A stretch of 64,000 nucleotides of DNA, from the NCBI GenBank assembly GCA_013213785.1, contig JABSPZ010000007.1:124001-188000 (forward strand), given 5' to 3'. Position numbers and translations under genes: made by a program. Numbering within the stretch: position 1 is the stretch's first letter; each line of letters begins with the position of its first letter. This stretch comes from Henriciella sp. (GTDB lineage Bacteria > Pseudomonadota > Alphaproteobacteria > Caulobacterales > Hyphomonadaceae). Under the pieces are notes generated by a model that saw only the letters and a program-made list of their open reading frames with translations, was not told where the DNA came from and searched no databases. Positions 1 to 9,378 of this stretch are shown piece after piece.

Positions 1-1
1 G

Positions 2-580
2 ATCGGCCATGAAGGCCATCCAGAGGTGATCGGAACAATGGGCCAGCTCCCTGACGGGGCCATCACGTTGATTGAAACGGTCGAGGATGTCGCGGCTTAT
101 ACGCCGCGCAACCCAGACAATGTCGCCTTCGTGACGCAAACAACGCTGAGCGTCGACGACACAGCCGAAATTGTGGCCGCGCTACAGAAACGGTTCCCAT
201 CCATCAGTGTCCCGCACAAAGAAGACATTTGTTACGCCACCACGAATCGCCAGGAAGCGGTGAAGGTGATGGCGGAGTGCGCAGACCTCTTCCTGGTAAT
301 TGGCGCTGAGACATCTTCCAATTCTAAGCGCCTGGTTGATGTCGCGCTTCGTGCAGGCTGCCCTCAGGCGCATTTGGTCGCCAGTGCAGAGAACATTGAT
401 TGGACCTGGTTTGAAGGGGTTGAAACGCTCGGCCTCACTGCCGGTGCAAGCGCGCCAGAAGACTTGGTGCAGGGCCTGATCGCCGCTTGCCGGGCCCGGT
501 TTGAGATCACTGTTGAGGAAATTACGACCGCAACCGAGAGTGTCGTCTTCAAACTCCCGCGTGTGCTCGAGCGTACATAA
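2..580 (+). CDS. ispH: 4-hydroxy-3-methylbut-2-enyl diphosphate reductase, C-terminal part (5' end outside window)
   Basis: The reading frame is open from the first bases of the window, so the N-terminus with the first cluster cysteines is missing. IspH is the last enzyme of the MEP isoprenoid pathway: a [4Fe-4S] enzyme that reduces HMBPP to IPP and DMAPP. Visible family motifs are HEGHPEV at the start (it holds the proton-relay Glu), CYATTNRQ with a cluster-ligand Cys, and the substrate-binding SSNSKR, followed by the usual TAGASAPE segment near the C-terminus. The GTG at 26 is an internal codon, not a start. Family assignment is firm; nothing unusual is seen in the visible part. Confidence 0.95.
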   Translation: MGHEGHPEVIGTMGQLPDGAITLIETVEDVAAYTPRNPDNVAFVTQTTLSVDDTAEIVAALQKRFPSISVPHKEDICYATTNRQEAVKVMAECADLFLVIGAETSSNSKRLVDVALRAGCPQAHLVASAENIDWTWFEGVETLGLTAGASAPEDLVQGLIAACRARFEITVEEITTATESVVFKLPRVLERT

Positions 581-686
581 GGCCCGCTATTCTTATAAAC
601 CGCGACAGAGCGGCGATTGCGACTCTTCCGGGCGGGCGCTATAGCCCTGCGCAAATCTCCAGAATCATCTCGATCGGACCCCGACT

Positions 687-1988
687 ATGATCCCACGCTA
701 TGCTCGCCCCGCCATGACCACCATTTGGGAGCCTGAAAGCAAGTACGGCATCTGGCTTGAAATCGAGACGCTCGCTGCCGAAGCGATGGAAGAGCTCGGT
801 CAAATCCCAGCTGGCACCAGCGCTGTGGTCCGAGAAAAAGGCGCGTTCGAAGTCGCCCGCATCGACGAAATCGAGGCTGAGGTGAAGCATGACGTGATCG
901 CCTTCCTGACGAATGTGGCGGAACATGTCGGTGAGCCCGCCCGCTTCCTGCATAAAGGCATGACCAGCTCTGATGTGCTCGACACCTGCCTGAATGTTCA
1001 ACTGGTCCGCGCGACAGACTTGATGATGGAAGGCTTGGACCGCGTCCTCGCTGCTTTGGAAAAGCGGGCCTTTGAGCACAAGCTAACCCCAACCATCGGG
1101 CGCAGCCACGGCATCCACGCTGAGCCAACCACGTTTGGCATCAAGCTCGCCACCTTCCATGCTGAGTTTCAGCGCGCCAAGCGTCGTCTTGAAACCGCCC
1201 GCGAAGAAATCGCGACATGCGCAATCTCTGGCGCGGTTGGCACCTTCGCCAATATTGATCCACGCATCGAAGAGTATGTCGCGAAGAAGTTGGACCTGAC
1301 ACCTGAGCCGGTCTCAACCCAAGTCATTCCGCGCGACCGGCACGCCGCTTATTTCGCAGCGCTCGGTGTCATCGCGTCTTCGATCGAACGCCTCGCGGTT
1401 GAGATCCGTCATCTCCAGCGCACCGAGCTGTATGAAGCCGAAGAGTTCTTCTCCAAGGGCCAAAAAGGTTCGTCGGCCATGCCGCACAAGCGCAATCCAG
1501 TGCTGACCGAAAACCTGACAGGTTTGGCCCGTCTCGTCCGGATGGCTGTGGTCCCTGCAATGGAGAATGTGGCGCTCTGGCATGAACGTGACATTTCGCA
1601 TTCCTCTGTTGAGCGCGGGATTGGCCCAGACACCACTATCCATCTCGACTTCGCATTGCACCGCCTCGCGGGCGTCATCGAGAACTTGCTTGTCTATCCA
1701 GAGAATATGCAAGCTGTGATGGACAAAATGGGTGGTCTACACAATTCACAGCGCGTGCTCCTCGCGCTCGTCGAAGCCGGCAACAGCCGCGAGGATAGCT
1801 ATCGCATGGTTCAGCGTAACGCGATGAAAACCTGGGCGGGCGAAGGCGCGTTTCTGGATCATCTAAAAGCCGACGCCGACGTCACCGCGAAGCTTTCAAA
1901 CGAAAAGCTCGAGAGCCTATTCGATGACGCCTACCACTTCCAACGTGTCGACTACATTTTCGACCGCGTGTTCGGAACCAGTTCATAA
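687..1988 (+). CDS. purB: adenylosuccinate lyase
   Basis: 433 residues, the normal length for this enzyme of the fumarase/aspartase superfamily. It cleaves SAICAR to AICAR and adenylosuccinate to AMP in purine synthesis. The substrate-binding TSSD motif lies near residue 94, and the superfamily signature GSSAMPHKRNP near 261-271 carries the mobile catalytic loop; SHGIHAEPTT in between contributes a catalytic His. The start MIPRYARPAM is the typical N-terminus of alphaproteobacterial PurB. It stands alone between ispH and a thioredoxin-like gene, with no sign of a purine operon. Confidence 0.97.
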   Translation: MIPRYARPAMTTIWEPESKYGIWLEIETLAAEAMEELGQIPAGTSAVVREKGAFEVARIDEIEAEVKHDVIAFLTNVAEHVGEPARFLHKGMTSSDVLDTCLNVQLVRATDLMMEGLDRVLAALEKRAFEHKLTPTIGRSHGIHAEPTTFGIKLATFHAEFQRAKRRLETAREEIATCAISGAVGTFANIDPRIEEYVAKKLDLTPEPVSTQVIPRDRHAAYFAALGVIASSIERLAVEIRHLQRTELYEAEEFFSKGQKGSSAMPHKRNPVLTENLTGLARLVRMAVVPAMENVALWHERDISHSSVERGIGPDTTIHLDFALHRLAGVIENLLVYPENMQAVMDKMGGLHNSQRVLLALVEAGNSREDSYRMVQRNAMKTWAGEGAFLDHLKADADVTAKLSNEKLESLFDDAYHFQRVDYIFDRVFGTSS

Positions 1989-2051
1989 CGCGAGTGTGAT
2001 CCTAAGCACCGGCGGGGCCTGATAAGTCTACCGCCTCGATTGGAGAGTGTG

Positions 2052-2534
2052 ATGCGATCATTTTTGACCTGTTTGGCCGTGTTCCTGTTCAGCGCGGCGC
2101 CAAGCCATGCAGAGCCCGTGCTCAAGATCATCAACTTCACAGCGGACTGGTGCCCGAACTGCCAGATTCTGAACCCTCGACTTGATGAAGCGATCGAGGC
2201 CTTTGAGCCCGGCGCGATCGAACGGGTAGACCTTGATGTCACGGACATGCGAGGCAAGACATCCTTAATCGAGCGAACGGCGTTACAAACAGATGTCATC
2301 GTGCTCGCGGGTGAGCATCAAGCAGCTTATCTATGGGATTGGTATGGCGGCGTCACCGGGATTGCAGTCGCCATATCCGCCGACAATGGCGAACCCCTCA
2401 CCTGCTTCATGCGGCCGATGAAGGCGAAAGATATCCAAGATCGCCTGAAACTCGCGAAAATCCTCGCTGAAAAAGGCAAGCCGGGTGCACGCAAGCCAGA
2501 AGGGCCGGATTGCCCAGCCCCCATACGCGGGTAA
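2052..2534 (+). CDS. secreted thioredoxin-like protein
   Basis: 160 residues. I chose the ATG at 2052 because a GGAG sits 6 bases ahead of it and because translation then begins with a clean signal peptide (MRSFLTCLAVFLFSAAPSHA). A thioredoxin-type motif, W-C-P-N-C, follows about 15 residues after the predicted cleavage site, so the protein is probably a periplasmic thiol-disulphide protein. The C-terminal half is less conserved with thioredoxins, and a single extra Cys lies in the tail (GPDCPAP). The precise partner is unknown. An upstream TTG at 2040 is in frame but would spoil the signal peptide. Confidence 0.75.
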   Translation: MRSFLTCLAVFLFSAAPSHAEPVLKIINFTADWCPNCQILNPRLDEAIEAFEPGAIERVDLDVTDMRGKTSLIERTALQTDVIVLAGEHQAAYLWDWYGGVTGIAVAISADNGEPLTCFMRPMKAKDIQDRLKLAKILAEKGKPGARKPEGPDCPAPIRG

Positions 2535-2619
2535 CAAACGGTTAAAGTCTTCGCCTTCACCCTGCCTCAATTTCTATGCACTAAGCCACGCTGAAGTTGT
2601 GCACGAAAGGTGAGCAGGC

Positions 2620-4608
2620 GTGAGAGCTTCGAACGGCAAACCCGGATTGAAAAAACCTGCTCCGAAACGCAAAGCGCCAAAAGCGCAGGGAGCAAGTGTG
2701 GGACTCTTCCGCGGACGACCAATCTTAAAATGGGGCCTGGTCTCTGGCTTTGTTCTAACGCTCATCGGGCTGTTAGCCGCGTGGCTCTATTGGCAGAGCC
2801 TGTATCGAGGCATGCCTGCGCTTCCAGAAACGGCGGCGCTATGGGACGCTAATCGTGAGCCTGCGATTGAATATGTCGATCGCAATGGCAAGACGATCGC
2901 GATTCGCGGGCCGCGCTATGGCCGTGCGATCAAAATTGATGAGCTGCCACCCCATGTCCCACGCGCGTTCATCGCAGCCGAGGATAAGCGCTTCTATGAG
3001 CATGATGGCGCAGACACTCAGGCTATGGCCCGCGCCGCGATGTCGAATGTCATCTCTCGGCGGACTGTTTCTGGGGCCTCTACGATTACCCAGCAGCTGG
3101 TCAAAAACCTGGTCCTGTCGCCTGAGCAAACTCTGAAGCGGAAAGTGCAAGAAGTCCGACTGGCGCGGCAATTGGAAGAGCAGCTCTCCAAGAATGAGAT
3201 CCTCGAGCTTTATCTGAACCGCGTCTATTTCGGCTCCGGCTTTTACGGCCTTGGCGCCGCATCGCGTTTCTATTTCGGCAAAGACCCGCAGGACCTGACC
3301 TTGGCTGAAGCCAGCCTCCTCGCGACGCTCCCTAAAGCGCCATCCCGCTTGGCCCTCGATGACAATATGGAAGGCGCGAAGCAGAGACAGGCTTATGTCC
3401 TCTCTGAAATGCTGCAGGCCGGCTTTATCACCGCTGAGAGCGCTCAAATCGCGATGAATGCCGACGTGACGCTCGCTCCAGAGCCAGAGCAGGATCCGCA
3501 GTTCGGATTCATCTTAGATGCCGCAACCGAGCGCGCGAACGAGATGATCCCAGAAGTGCCAGACGATATGGTGATCAAACTGACCATCGATTCTGAGCTT
3601 CAAACCAAAGTCTCTGAAGTGCTTGAAGCGCGCATGACCGAAGAGTCTGAAGAAGCCAAAGCCGGTCAGACCGCCGCGATTGTGATGAACCGCCAGGGCC
3701 ATGTTTTGGCGCTGTTTGGTGGGCGCGATTACACCGAGAACCAGTATAACCGCGCGATGCAAGCGCGGCGGCAACCTGGCTCCGCCTTTAAGCCTTTCGT
3801 CTTCGCAGCGGCGCTTGAAGCCGGCATCGGACCTTATGACGTTCGCGTCGATCAGCCTGTCACGATTGACGATTGGTCGCCGAAGAATTTCTCTCGCGCC
3901 TTTATGGGCCCGGTCACGATCTCTGAGGCGCTTAAGGATAGTTTGAATACAATCGCGGCATCTCTGGCCCAAGAAACCAGTGTTGAATCCGTTATCTCCA
4001 TCGCTCGCAAGTTCGGCATTGGCGAAGACTTCCAGCCATTCCCATCAATCGCGCTCGGCAGCCAAGAGGTCACGCTCTGGGACCTCACGCGCGCCTATGG
4101 TCCATTCATGACCGGCGGGCGCCGGGTCGATCCCTATTTGATCGAAACGATTGAGACGACACGCGGCGACGTCATCTATCAGCGCGCCGAATATGAGCCA
4201 GCTCGTGTTTATAGCCGCGATATGGCGGAGACGATGACCGGTATGATGGCTGAAGTGATCCGGTCCGGCACCGGCAAAGCCGCAGCGGTCGACGGGTGGC
4301 CTATCGCGGGTAAGACCGGCACCAGCCAATCCTCACGGGATGCTTGGTTTGTTGGCTACAGCTCAGAACTCCTGGGCGGCGTTTGGACTGGCAATGACGA
4401 TGACACGCCGATGAACCAAGTCACTGGCGGCGGCCTCCCTGCGCGCCTCTGGTCTGATATGATGAAGGTCGCCCATGATGGCCGCTCCCCAAGCCTGCTG
4501 CGCGGCGCGGACAAACTCATCCAGCTCACCCCAGAACAGCAGGCCCGTGTCGGCTATTACCGAGACCTCGGAATGGCCTTCGCCGGATTGGCCGGTTCAG
4601 GGAATTAG
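2620..4608 (+). CDS. penicillin-binding protein 1A family (bifunctional transglycosylase/transpeptidase)
   Basis: 662 residues with a basic cytoplasmic tail (about 35 residues, KKPAPKRKAPK), one membrane anchor (WGLVSGFVLTLIGLLAAWLY), a GT51 glycosyltransferase domain and a transpeptidase domain. The catalytic Glu of GT51 is in EDKRFYEHDG near residue 121, with GASTITQQLVKN after it. The transpeptidase has the nucleophile motif SAFK near 388 and KTGT near 565. It polymerises and crosslinks peptidoglycan in the periplasm. GTG start, with an AGGTGAG just upstream. It is shorter than E. coli PBP1A (about 850), lacking most of the OB-type insert, so it is closer to the compact alphaproteobacterial PBP1 types. 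The exact paralogue cannot be decided here. Confidence 0.93.
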   Translation: MRASNGKPGLKKPAPKRKAPKAQGASVGLFRGRPILKWGLVSGFVLTLIGLLAAWLYWQSLYRGMPALPETAALWDANREPAIEYVDRNGKTIAIRGPRYGRAIKIDELPPHVPRAFIAAEDKRFYEHDGADTQAMARAAMSNVISRRTVSGASTITQQLVKNLVLSPEQTLKRKVQEVRLARQLEEQLSKNEILELYLNRVYFGSGFYGLGAASRFYFGKDPQDLTLAEASLLATLPKAPSRLALDDNMEGAKQRQAYVLSEMLQAGFITAESAQIAMNADVTLAPEPEQDPQFGFILDAATERANEMIPEVPDDMVIKLTIDSELQTKVSEVLEARMTEESEEAKAGQTAAIVMNRQGHVLALFGGRDYTENQYNRAMQARRQPGSAFKPFVFAAALEAGIGPYDVRVDQPVTIDDWSPKNFSRAFMGPVTISEALKDSLNTIAASLAQETSVESVISIARKFGIGEDFQPFPSIALGSQEVTLWDLTRAYGPFMTGGRRVDPYLIETIETTRGDVIYQRAEYEPARVYSRDMAETMTGMMAEVIRSGTGKAAAVDGWPIAGKTGTSQSSRDAWFVGYSSELLGGVWTGNDDDTPMNQVTGGGLPARLWSDMMKVAHDGRSPSLLRGADKLIQLTPEQQARVGYYRDLGMAFAGLAGSGN

Positions 4609-4697
4609 AGTTTCGCAACAAAAACGAGCAAAGACTCATCCAAACACACCGTGGGGTCGTATTTTCTGTATCGGTACGGATATGGAGATGGGACACT

Positions 4698-6218
4698 ATG
4701 GCTTGGTTGAAGATAGCAACAACAGGCTTCGTTGCAGGTATACTCAGCATTGGAACACTGGCGGCGAATGCCGAGAGCGCCCCTGAAAACCGAGTCCTTA
4801 CAGCCGCGGAAATCGCAGAAGACATCGCGATCGCGCAAGAGGCTTATGAGCGCATTCATCCCGGCTATACTCGGTTCACATCTGCCGAGGCGATGCAGGG
4901 CAGCTGGCAAACGCTGATTGAGCGAGCCGACGCCAACCAAGGTATGACGCTTGGTGATTTCTATGTGGAGTCGAACCGCGTTCTCACTGGCATTCGCTGT
5001 GATCACACAAAAGCCGAGCTTCCGGACGTGATGGCCGAAGCGCGCAAAACGGTACCGGTCTATTTGCCCATGCGTTGGGAGCTGATCGATGGCCGCGGAT
5101 TCGTCTCGATTGCTGGAGATGGTACAGGCCTCAAGCGCGGCGACGAGATCCTGGCGATTGACGGACAAGCGTTGAACGAACGCATCGATACGATATTGCC
5201 GCTCATACCGTTTGACGGACAAACCGAGTGGGCGCGGTACGGGCAAGTGGCACAATCGCTGGAATTTCGGGGCGGTGGGCTCGATCATTTCGGCGCGCTG
5301 CTCTTCGAGACCAATCCGACCGCTGACTTGACCATTCAACGCGGCGACGAGGCTCCTCTGACCGTGAAGGTCTATCGCGTTACGCATCCGGACTGGATCG
5401 CCCTCGGCGCAGGTCAAACCGGCGCGCGCAATTTCAAAGACGCCATTCGCTTTGAACGCATTGGGGACAAGGCGGCTTACCTCGCCGTCGACACGTTCGT
5501 GAATTACCGCACACCGGTTAAACCGGACTCGCTGTATGATCCGATCTTCAAGGCGCTGAAAGATGAAGGTCGCGACACCTTGATTGTTGACCTAAGACGC
5601 AATGGCGGTGGTTCGGATGATGCCGCTCTCCGTCTTGCGGCGCATTTGATGAGCAAAAAAACAGTCTTCAAAAAAGACATCCGCGTCAAAACCCTGAACA
5701 TGGATGGGCTCGAAGACTATCTTTGGACTTGGGACAGCCGCGCGATGAATCCCAACCCTCTCGGCTTCAAGAAGAACTCAGACGGTACTTTCTCACTCCG
5801 CAAAATGGTCAGCAGCGATCTGAAACAGCTTAAGCCAGATCGAACGGCGTTTAAGGGGCAGCTCATTCTGCTCACGAGCGCCGCAAACTCTTCGGGCTCA
5901 ACGCACTTGCTGGCCTTTCTCAAGGATCAAAACCCGGACGCCATTCTGATTGGCGAAAAAACGGGGGGAAATGCGGAAGGTGCAACAGCTGGCATTCTGT
6001 TCACGCTGACGCTGCCGAACAGTGGAATCAAAATGCGCGTTCCGGCAATGCAAACCTTCATGAACATAGAGAGCTTCAGGCCAGGATTTGGCATCTCACC
6101 TGATATTGAAGCGCCGATGACCATCGAAGCCTTCTTGAACGGTGACGACCCTGCTTATGAAAAGGCGCTATCGCTGATCGAGACCTCAACAGATTTTGAT
6201 ACAGCCGCATTGGATTAA
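4698..6218 (+). CDS. secreted S41-family peptidase
   Basis: 506 residues starting with a signal peptide (MAWLKIATTGFVAGILSIGTLAANA). The C-terminal half looks like the S41 (tail-specific/tricorn-core) domain: VDLRRNGGGSDDAA precedes a strand-turn with the probable nucleophilic Ser in NSSGSTH, then IGEKTGGNAEG. The PDZ-like segment is seen as LKRGDEILAIDGQ near residue 147. A GGAGATGG leader precedes the ATG. S41 enzymes cut at C-terminal, often hydrophobic, residues; the substrate here is unknown. It may be periplasmic or outside the cell. It is not a CtpA-type protein in the strict sense, because the N-terminal region differs. Confidence 0.82.
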   Translation: MAWLKIATTGFVAGILSIGTLAANAESAPENRVLTAAEIAEDIAIAQEAYERIHPGYTRFTSAEAMQGSWQTLIERADANQGMTLGDFYVESNRVLTGIRCDHTKAELPDVMAEARKTVPVYLPMRWELIDGRGFVSIAGDGTGLKRGDEILAIDGQALNERIDTILPLIPFDGQTEWARYGQVAQSLEFRGGGLDHFGALLFETNPTADLTIQRGDEAPLTVKVYRVTHPDWIALGAGQTGARNFKDAIRFERIGDKAAYLAVDTFVNYRTPVKPDSLYDPIFKALKDEGRDTLIVDLRRNGGGSDDAALRLAAHLMSKKTVFKKDIRVKTLNMDGLEDYLWTWDSRAMNPNPLGFKKNSDGTFSLRKMVSSDLKQLKPDRTAFKGQLILLTSAANSSGSTHLLAFLKDQNPDAILIGEKTGGNAEGATAGILFTLTLPNSGIKMRVPAMQTFMNIESFRPGFGISPDIEAPMTIEAFLNGDDPAYEKALSLIETSTDFDTAALD

Positions 6219-6254
6219 GCTGGCCTCTGAGGGGGAGCGCGCCTAAGAGGCGAC

Positions 6255-7121
6255 ATGCCAAATGCGTTGCAACTCTTCGTCCTAACAAGCCTGGCCATGG
6301 TCGCCTTTGCAGCCAACTCGGTATTGGGCCGGATGGGCTTGATAGAGACTGAGATCGGCGCGGGGTCGTTTGCCCTGATCCGACTGGTGAGCGGCGCAGT
6401 CGTTTTGGCTCTGATCTGTCTACTTCAGTCGAAGAGAGTCTCCGGCTCCATCGGCGGCGGCATATCTTTGTTGATCTATGCCGGCTTCTTTTCTTACGCC
6501 TACATCGCGCTCCCCGCAGGCATGGGCGCGATTATCCTGTTTGCGATGGTTCAGATCACCATGCTCGGATGGGGTTTGATGCGCGGTGAAACGCTCTCTT
6601 CTCTGCAATGGGCTGGCTTTGTGATTGCGGTCGCGGCCCTCATTTGGCTGGTTTCGCCGAGCCTAGAAGCGCCGCCGCTATGGGCCGCCGCCATGATGGC
6701 GATCGCTGGTATCGGATGGGGCGCTTATTCTTTGATCGGGCGCAGCGCCAAAGATGCAACATCGGCGACCTCGGGAAATTTCATCATTGCGAGCGCCCTT
6801 GCGATTCCATTGCTTGCGATCACGCTCCTCATAGCGCCCGAGCCGCTGCCGCCGCTGGAGGGTGTTGGCCTCGCCGTCCTATCCGGCGCCGTGACCTCGG
6901 GTCTCAGTTATGTGATCTGGTACCGCGCTTTATCCGGCTTAACAGCGACGCGCGCAGGCATTGCGCAACTGAGTGTGCCAGCCATCGCAGCGATTGGCGG
7001 TGTCATCTTTTTGGCGGAACCCATCACATGGCGCTTTACCCTCGCCACGGCCGCGATCTTGGGTGGTGTCGCCCTTGCCGTCTTGACCGCAGCGCCGCGC
7101 TCCATCAAAGCGGACAAATGA
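6255..7121 (+). CDS. EamA/DMT-family membrane transporter
   Basis: 288 residues, almost entirely hydrophobic, in two homologous halves as expected of the ten-helix drug/metabolite transporter superfamily (two EamA domains). It starts FVLTSLAMVAFAANSVLGRMGL, typical of the first helix, and ends with the repeat ITWRFTLATAAILGGVALAV. AAGAGGCGAC precedes the ATG. Its stop codon overlaps the next gene's start by the sequence ATGA, so the two transporters are translationally coupled. The substrate cannot be read from sequence; amino acids, purines or drugs are all possible in this superfamily. Confidence 0.85.
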   Translation: MPNALQLFVLTSLAMVAFAANSVLGRMGLIETEIGAGSFALIRLVSGAVVLALICLLQSKRVSGSIGGGISLLIYAGFFSYAYIALPAGMGAIILFAMVQITMLGWGLMRGETLSSLQWAGFVIAVAALIWLVSPSLEAPPLWAAAMMAIAGIGWGAYSLIGRSAKDATSATSGNFIIASALAIPLLAITLLIAPEPLPPLEGVGLAVLSGAVTSGLSYVIWYRALSGLTATRAGIAQLSVPAIAAIGGVIFLAEPITWRFTLATAAILGGVALAVLTAAPRSIKADK

Positions 7122-8401
7122 CGGAAACTGCCTCGCCTTCTGACAAGCCCGGAAAGAACGCGTTCTTTTTCGTGGTCGTCGCTGTCATCCTAAACATGGT
7201 GTCTTTTGGCATCATCATGCCCGTGATGCCTGCCTTGCTGGAGGACATTACGGGTTTAGCGGCAGAACAATCTGTGTCTTATGGCGGCTGGCTCGCAATG
7301 ACATTTGCGGTCGCGAACTTCTTCGCGATGCCAATTTTAGGCGGCTTGTCGGACCGCTATGGGCGCCGCCCTGTCCTGCTCGCTTCGATTGCTATGCTTG
7401 GCGTCGATTTGTTGATTATGGGCCTCGCCCCGACGCTAGCCGTTCTGTTCATTGGACGGTTCTTGGGCGGCATGTTCTCCGCCACCTACTCGGTCGCGAA
7501 TGCTTACATTGCGGATGTCACTGAGCCGGAAGACCGTGGTCGCGCGTTCGGGATGATGGGCGCTGCGTTCGGCATTGGGTTTATTCTCGGACCCGTATTT
7601 GGCGGCTTCTTGGGAGAGATCAATCCGCGTCTCCCGTTCTTCGTTGCCGCTGGGATTGCTGGGATCAACTTCCTCTATGGCTGGTTCATTCTGCCTGAAA
7701 GCTTGAAGGAAGAAGATCGACGCGAGTTCAGCCTCGCCCGCGCAAACCCATTCGGCGCGATGGTTCATTTTTCGAAAGTTCCGCGGGTGGCTTGGTTCAT
7801 TGTCGCAATTGGCCTGTTTCAGATCGCGCATGCTGTCTATCCATCGACCTGGAACTTCCATGGCGAAATCCGCTATGATTGGTCAGAGTTCGAAATCGGG
7901 CTCTCGCTCGCAGCCGTGGGTATTGGATCTGCAGTCAGCCAGGCGCTGCTGACCGGCTATCTGATCAAACGCTTCGGCCCTATGCGCGCCGGCCTGTTTG
8001 GCTTGGTGGCGAATGCGATTGCACTTTTCTTGTTCTTCTTAGCGGGTGCCCCGTGGATGGCCTATGCGGTCATCTTCGTATCAGCCATTGGCGGCGTCGC
8101 GATGCCTGCGATCAATACGATCACGTCGACCCTGACCCCTCGCAACGCACAAGGGGAACTGCAGGGCGCGCAGGCGAGCATGATGGCTTTCACGTTGATC
8201 TTCAGCCCGGTGCTGATGACGCAGACTTTGCAATACTTCGCGACCTTGCCGGACGGGCATGCGTTCAAAACCGGGGGCGCCGCATTTTTGTTGGCCGCGA
8301 TCATTACCGGTCTGGCGATCATCCCATTTTTAATCGGTGCAGGCATCAATCGCCGCGCCATTGCAGAAGCGGCCTCTGCTGAGCCAACACCTGCGGAATA
8401 G
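7118..8401 (+). CDS. MFS transporter, TetA-like (DHA1 class)
   Basis: 427 residues with about twelve hydrophobic segments. The loop motif GGLSDRYGRRPVLL between helices 2 and 3 is the MFS motif A, and GAAFGIGFILGPVFGG is the antiporter motif C seen in drug-efflux members, so a proton-driven exporter such as TetA/Bcr type is likely. The open frame continues 510 bases upstream, but that part is a shadow of the EamA gene; the ATG at 7118 overlaps its stop (ATGA). A strong terminator hairpin follows directly. A role in resistance is possible but not shown. Confidence 0.85.
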   Translation: MTETASPSDKPGKNAFFFVVVAVILNMVSFGIIMPVMPALLEDITGLAAEQSVSYGGWLAMTFAVANFFAMPILGGLSDRYGRRPVLLASIAMLGVDLLIMGLAPTLAVLFIGRFLGGMFSATYSVANAYIADVTEPEDRGRAFGMMGAAFGIGFILGPVFGGFLGEINPRLPFFVAAGIAGINFLYGWFILPESLKEEDRREFSLARANPFGAMVHFSKVPRVAWFIVAIGLFQIAHAVYPSTWNFHGEIRYDWSEFEIGLSLAAVGIGSAVSQALLTGYLIKRFGPMRAGLFGLVANAIALFLFFLAGAPWMAYAVIFVSAIGGVAMPAINTITSTLTPRNAQGELQGAQASMMAFTLIFSPVLMTQTLQYFATLPDGHAFKTGGAAFLLAAIITGLAIIPFLIGAGINRRAIAEAASAEPTPAE

Positions 8402-8402
8402 A

Positions 8403-8431
8403 AAAAGGGCAGCCCGAAAGACTGCCCTTTT
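8403..8431. terminator. hairpin terminator between MFS gene and the small membrane protein gene
   Basis: Perfect 10-bp stem AAAAGGGCAG / CTGCCCTTTT with a 9-base loop, starting two bases after the MFS stop codon. A-rich on the left and T-rich on the right, so it can serve both converging genes. Confidence 0.85.
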
Positions 8432-8451
8432 GGAATGTTGATGGGGCCAGA

Positions 8452-8727
8452 CTAGCGAGCTTTGGTCACAAGACCAATGATCCCGCCAATCACGCCGCCG
8501 CCAACGCCGCCGTTTAGGAAGCTGCTGAGCAGACCCATAATGGCTTCGCTGCCCAGCAAGGATTGAAAGCCGACATCGGCTGCGTTCATGCCATAGCCAC
8601 CGGCCAATCCGCCGATAATCCCAGCAATCGCGCCAGTTCCGCCTTTGCCACCGAGCGCTTTAGACACGATAGGTCCAAGCACGGCGCCGCCGACACCATT
8701 TAAAATGAGTGGAATAAGTTGTTCCAT
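8452..8727 (-). CDS. small glycine-rich membrane protein
   Basis: 91 residues, with Gly-rich hydrophobic stretches such as GAIAGIIGGLAGGYG and GGVGGGVIGGIIGLV that look like two or three tightly packed membrane helices or a glycine-zipper. GGGAGGG lies 6 bases ahead of the ATG, which supports it as a real gene. No family recognised by name; glycine-zipper proteins of this kind are often inner or outer membrane lipoprotein-like structural proteins, but no lipobox or signal peptidase site is seen here. Stands alone, convergent with the MFS gene. Confidence 0.7.
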   Translation of the reverse strand: MEQLIPLILNGVGGAVLGPIVSKALGGKGGTGAIAGIIGGLAGGYGMNAADVGFQSLLGSEAIMGLLSSFLNGGVGGGVIGGIIGLVTKAR

Positions 8728-8850
8728 ATTTTTGCCCTCCCGAGGCTTTGAGGGGGCCTGTTTTCAGATCTCCCCGACGTCAAGGCACCAGAATTTTCGA
8801 ATTATGCCAAGGCCCCTCGCGCACAACGAGAGTCTGGGTTAGGCAAACGA

Positions 8851-9378
8851 ATGGCTGATCTTCGACCCGCATTATTCCTTGATCGCGACGGCGTCATCAA
8901 TGTCGATCGCGGCTATGTCGCGCGGCTCGAGGATTGGGAGTGGATCGATGGGGCAGCGGCCTGTGTCGCGGCGTTCAAAGCGCGTGGATGGTTCGTTTTT
9001 GTTGTGACGAATCAGTCCGGGATCGCCTTTGATCATTACACAGAGACCGATATGCAAACGGTCCACACACATATGATTTCAGGCTTCCAGGAGGCTGGCA
9101 CGGCAGTGGATCAGATCTATGCTTGCCCGTTTCATCATGAAGGCACGAATCCACGCTACCGCAAAGACAGCTTTGATCGAAAACCGAAGCCGGGGATGAT
9201 CCTTCAGGCACTCGCAGATTTTCCCGTAAAACGCGAAGCAAGTTTCTTGATTGGCGACAAACAAACCGATATCGACGCAGCCCACACTGCCGGAATCGGC
9301 GGTTTTCTATTTAGAGGCGGTAACCTCGCAGACTTTGCGGAATGGGCGTTGGCGGGTTTTGAGGACGGGGCAAGATGA
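8851..9378 (+). CDS. GmhB-like HAD phosphatase (D,D-heptose 1,7-bisphosphate phosphatase family)
   Basis: 175 residues, the usual size for the HAD-IIIA histidinol-/heptose-bisphosphate phosphatases. Motif I is DRDGVIN near residue 11 (nucleophile Asp), motif II TNQSG, motif III the Lys in DRKPKPGM, motif IV GDKQTD. GmhB would remove the 1,7-bisphosphate C7 phosphate in ADP-heptose synthesis for LPS core. Odd point: E. coli-type GmhB has a zinc site Cys-X-His ... Cys-X-Cys; here the first part is CPFHHEG but the second Cys pair is replaced by SFD just before RKPKPG, so zinc binding is probably lost. Overlaps the next gene by ATGA. Confidence 0.82.
   Translation: MADLRPALFLDRDGVINVDRGYVARLEDWEWIDGAAACVAAFKARGWFVFVVTNQSGIAFDHYTETDMQTVHTHMISGFQEAGTAVDQIYACPFHHEGTNPRYRKDSFDRKPKPGMILQALADFPVKREASFLIGDKQTDIDAAHTAGIGGFLFRGGNLADFAEWALAGFEDGAR

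Noticed and set aside
639-1128. Two minus-strand ORFs opposite purB
   Set aside because: purB is certain by its motifs; these are shadows.
6608-7117. Long upstream extension of the MFS frame
   Set aside because: It is a shadow of the EamA gene in another frame; the ATGA overlap at 7118 gives the natural start.
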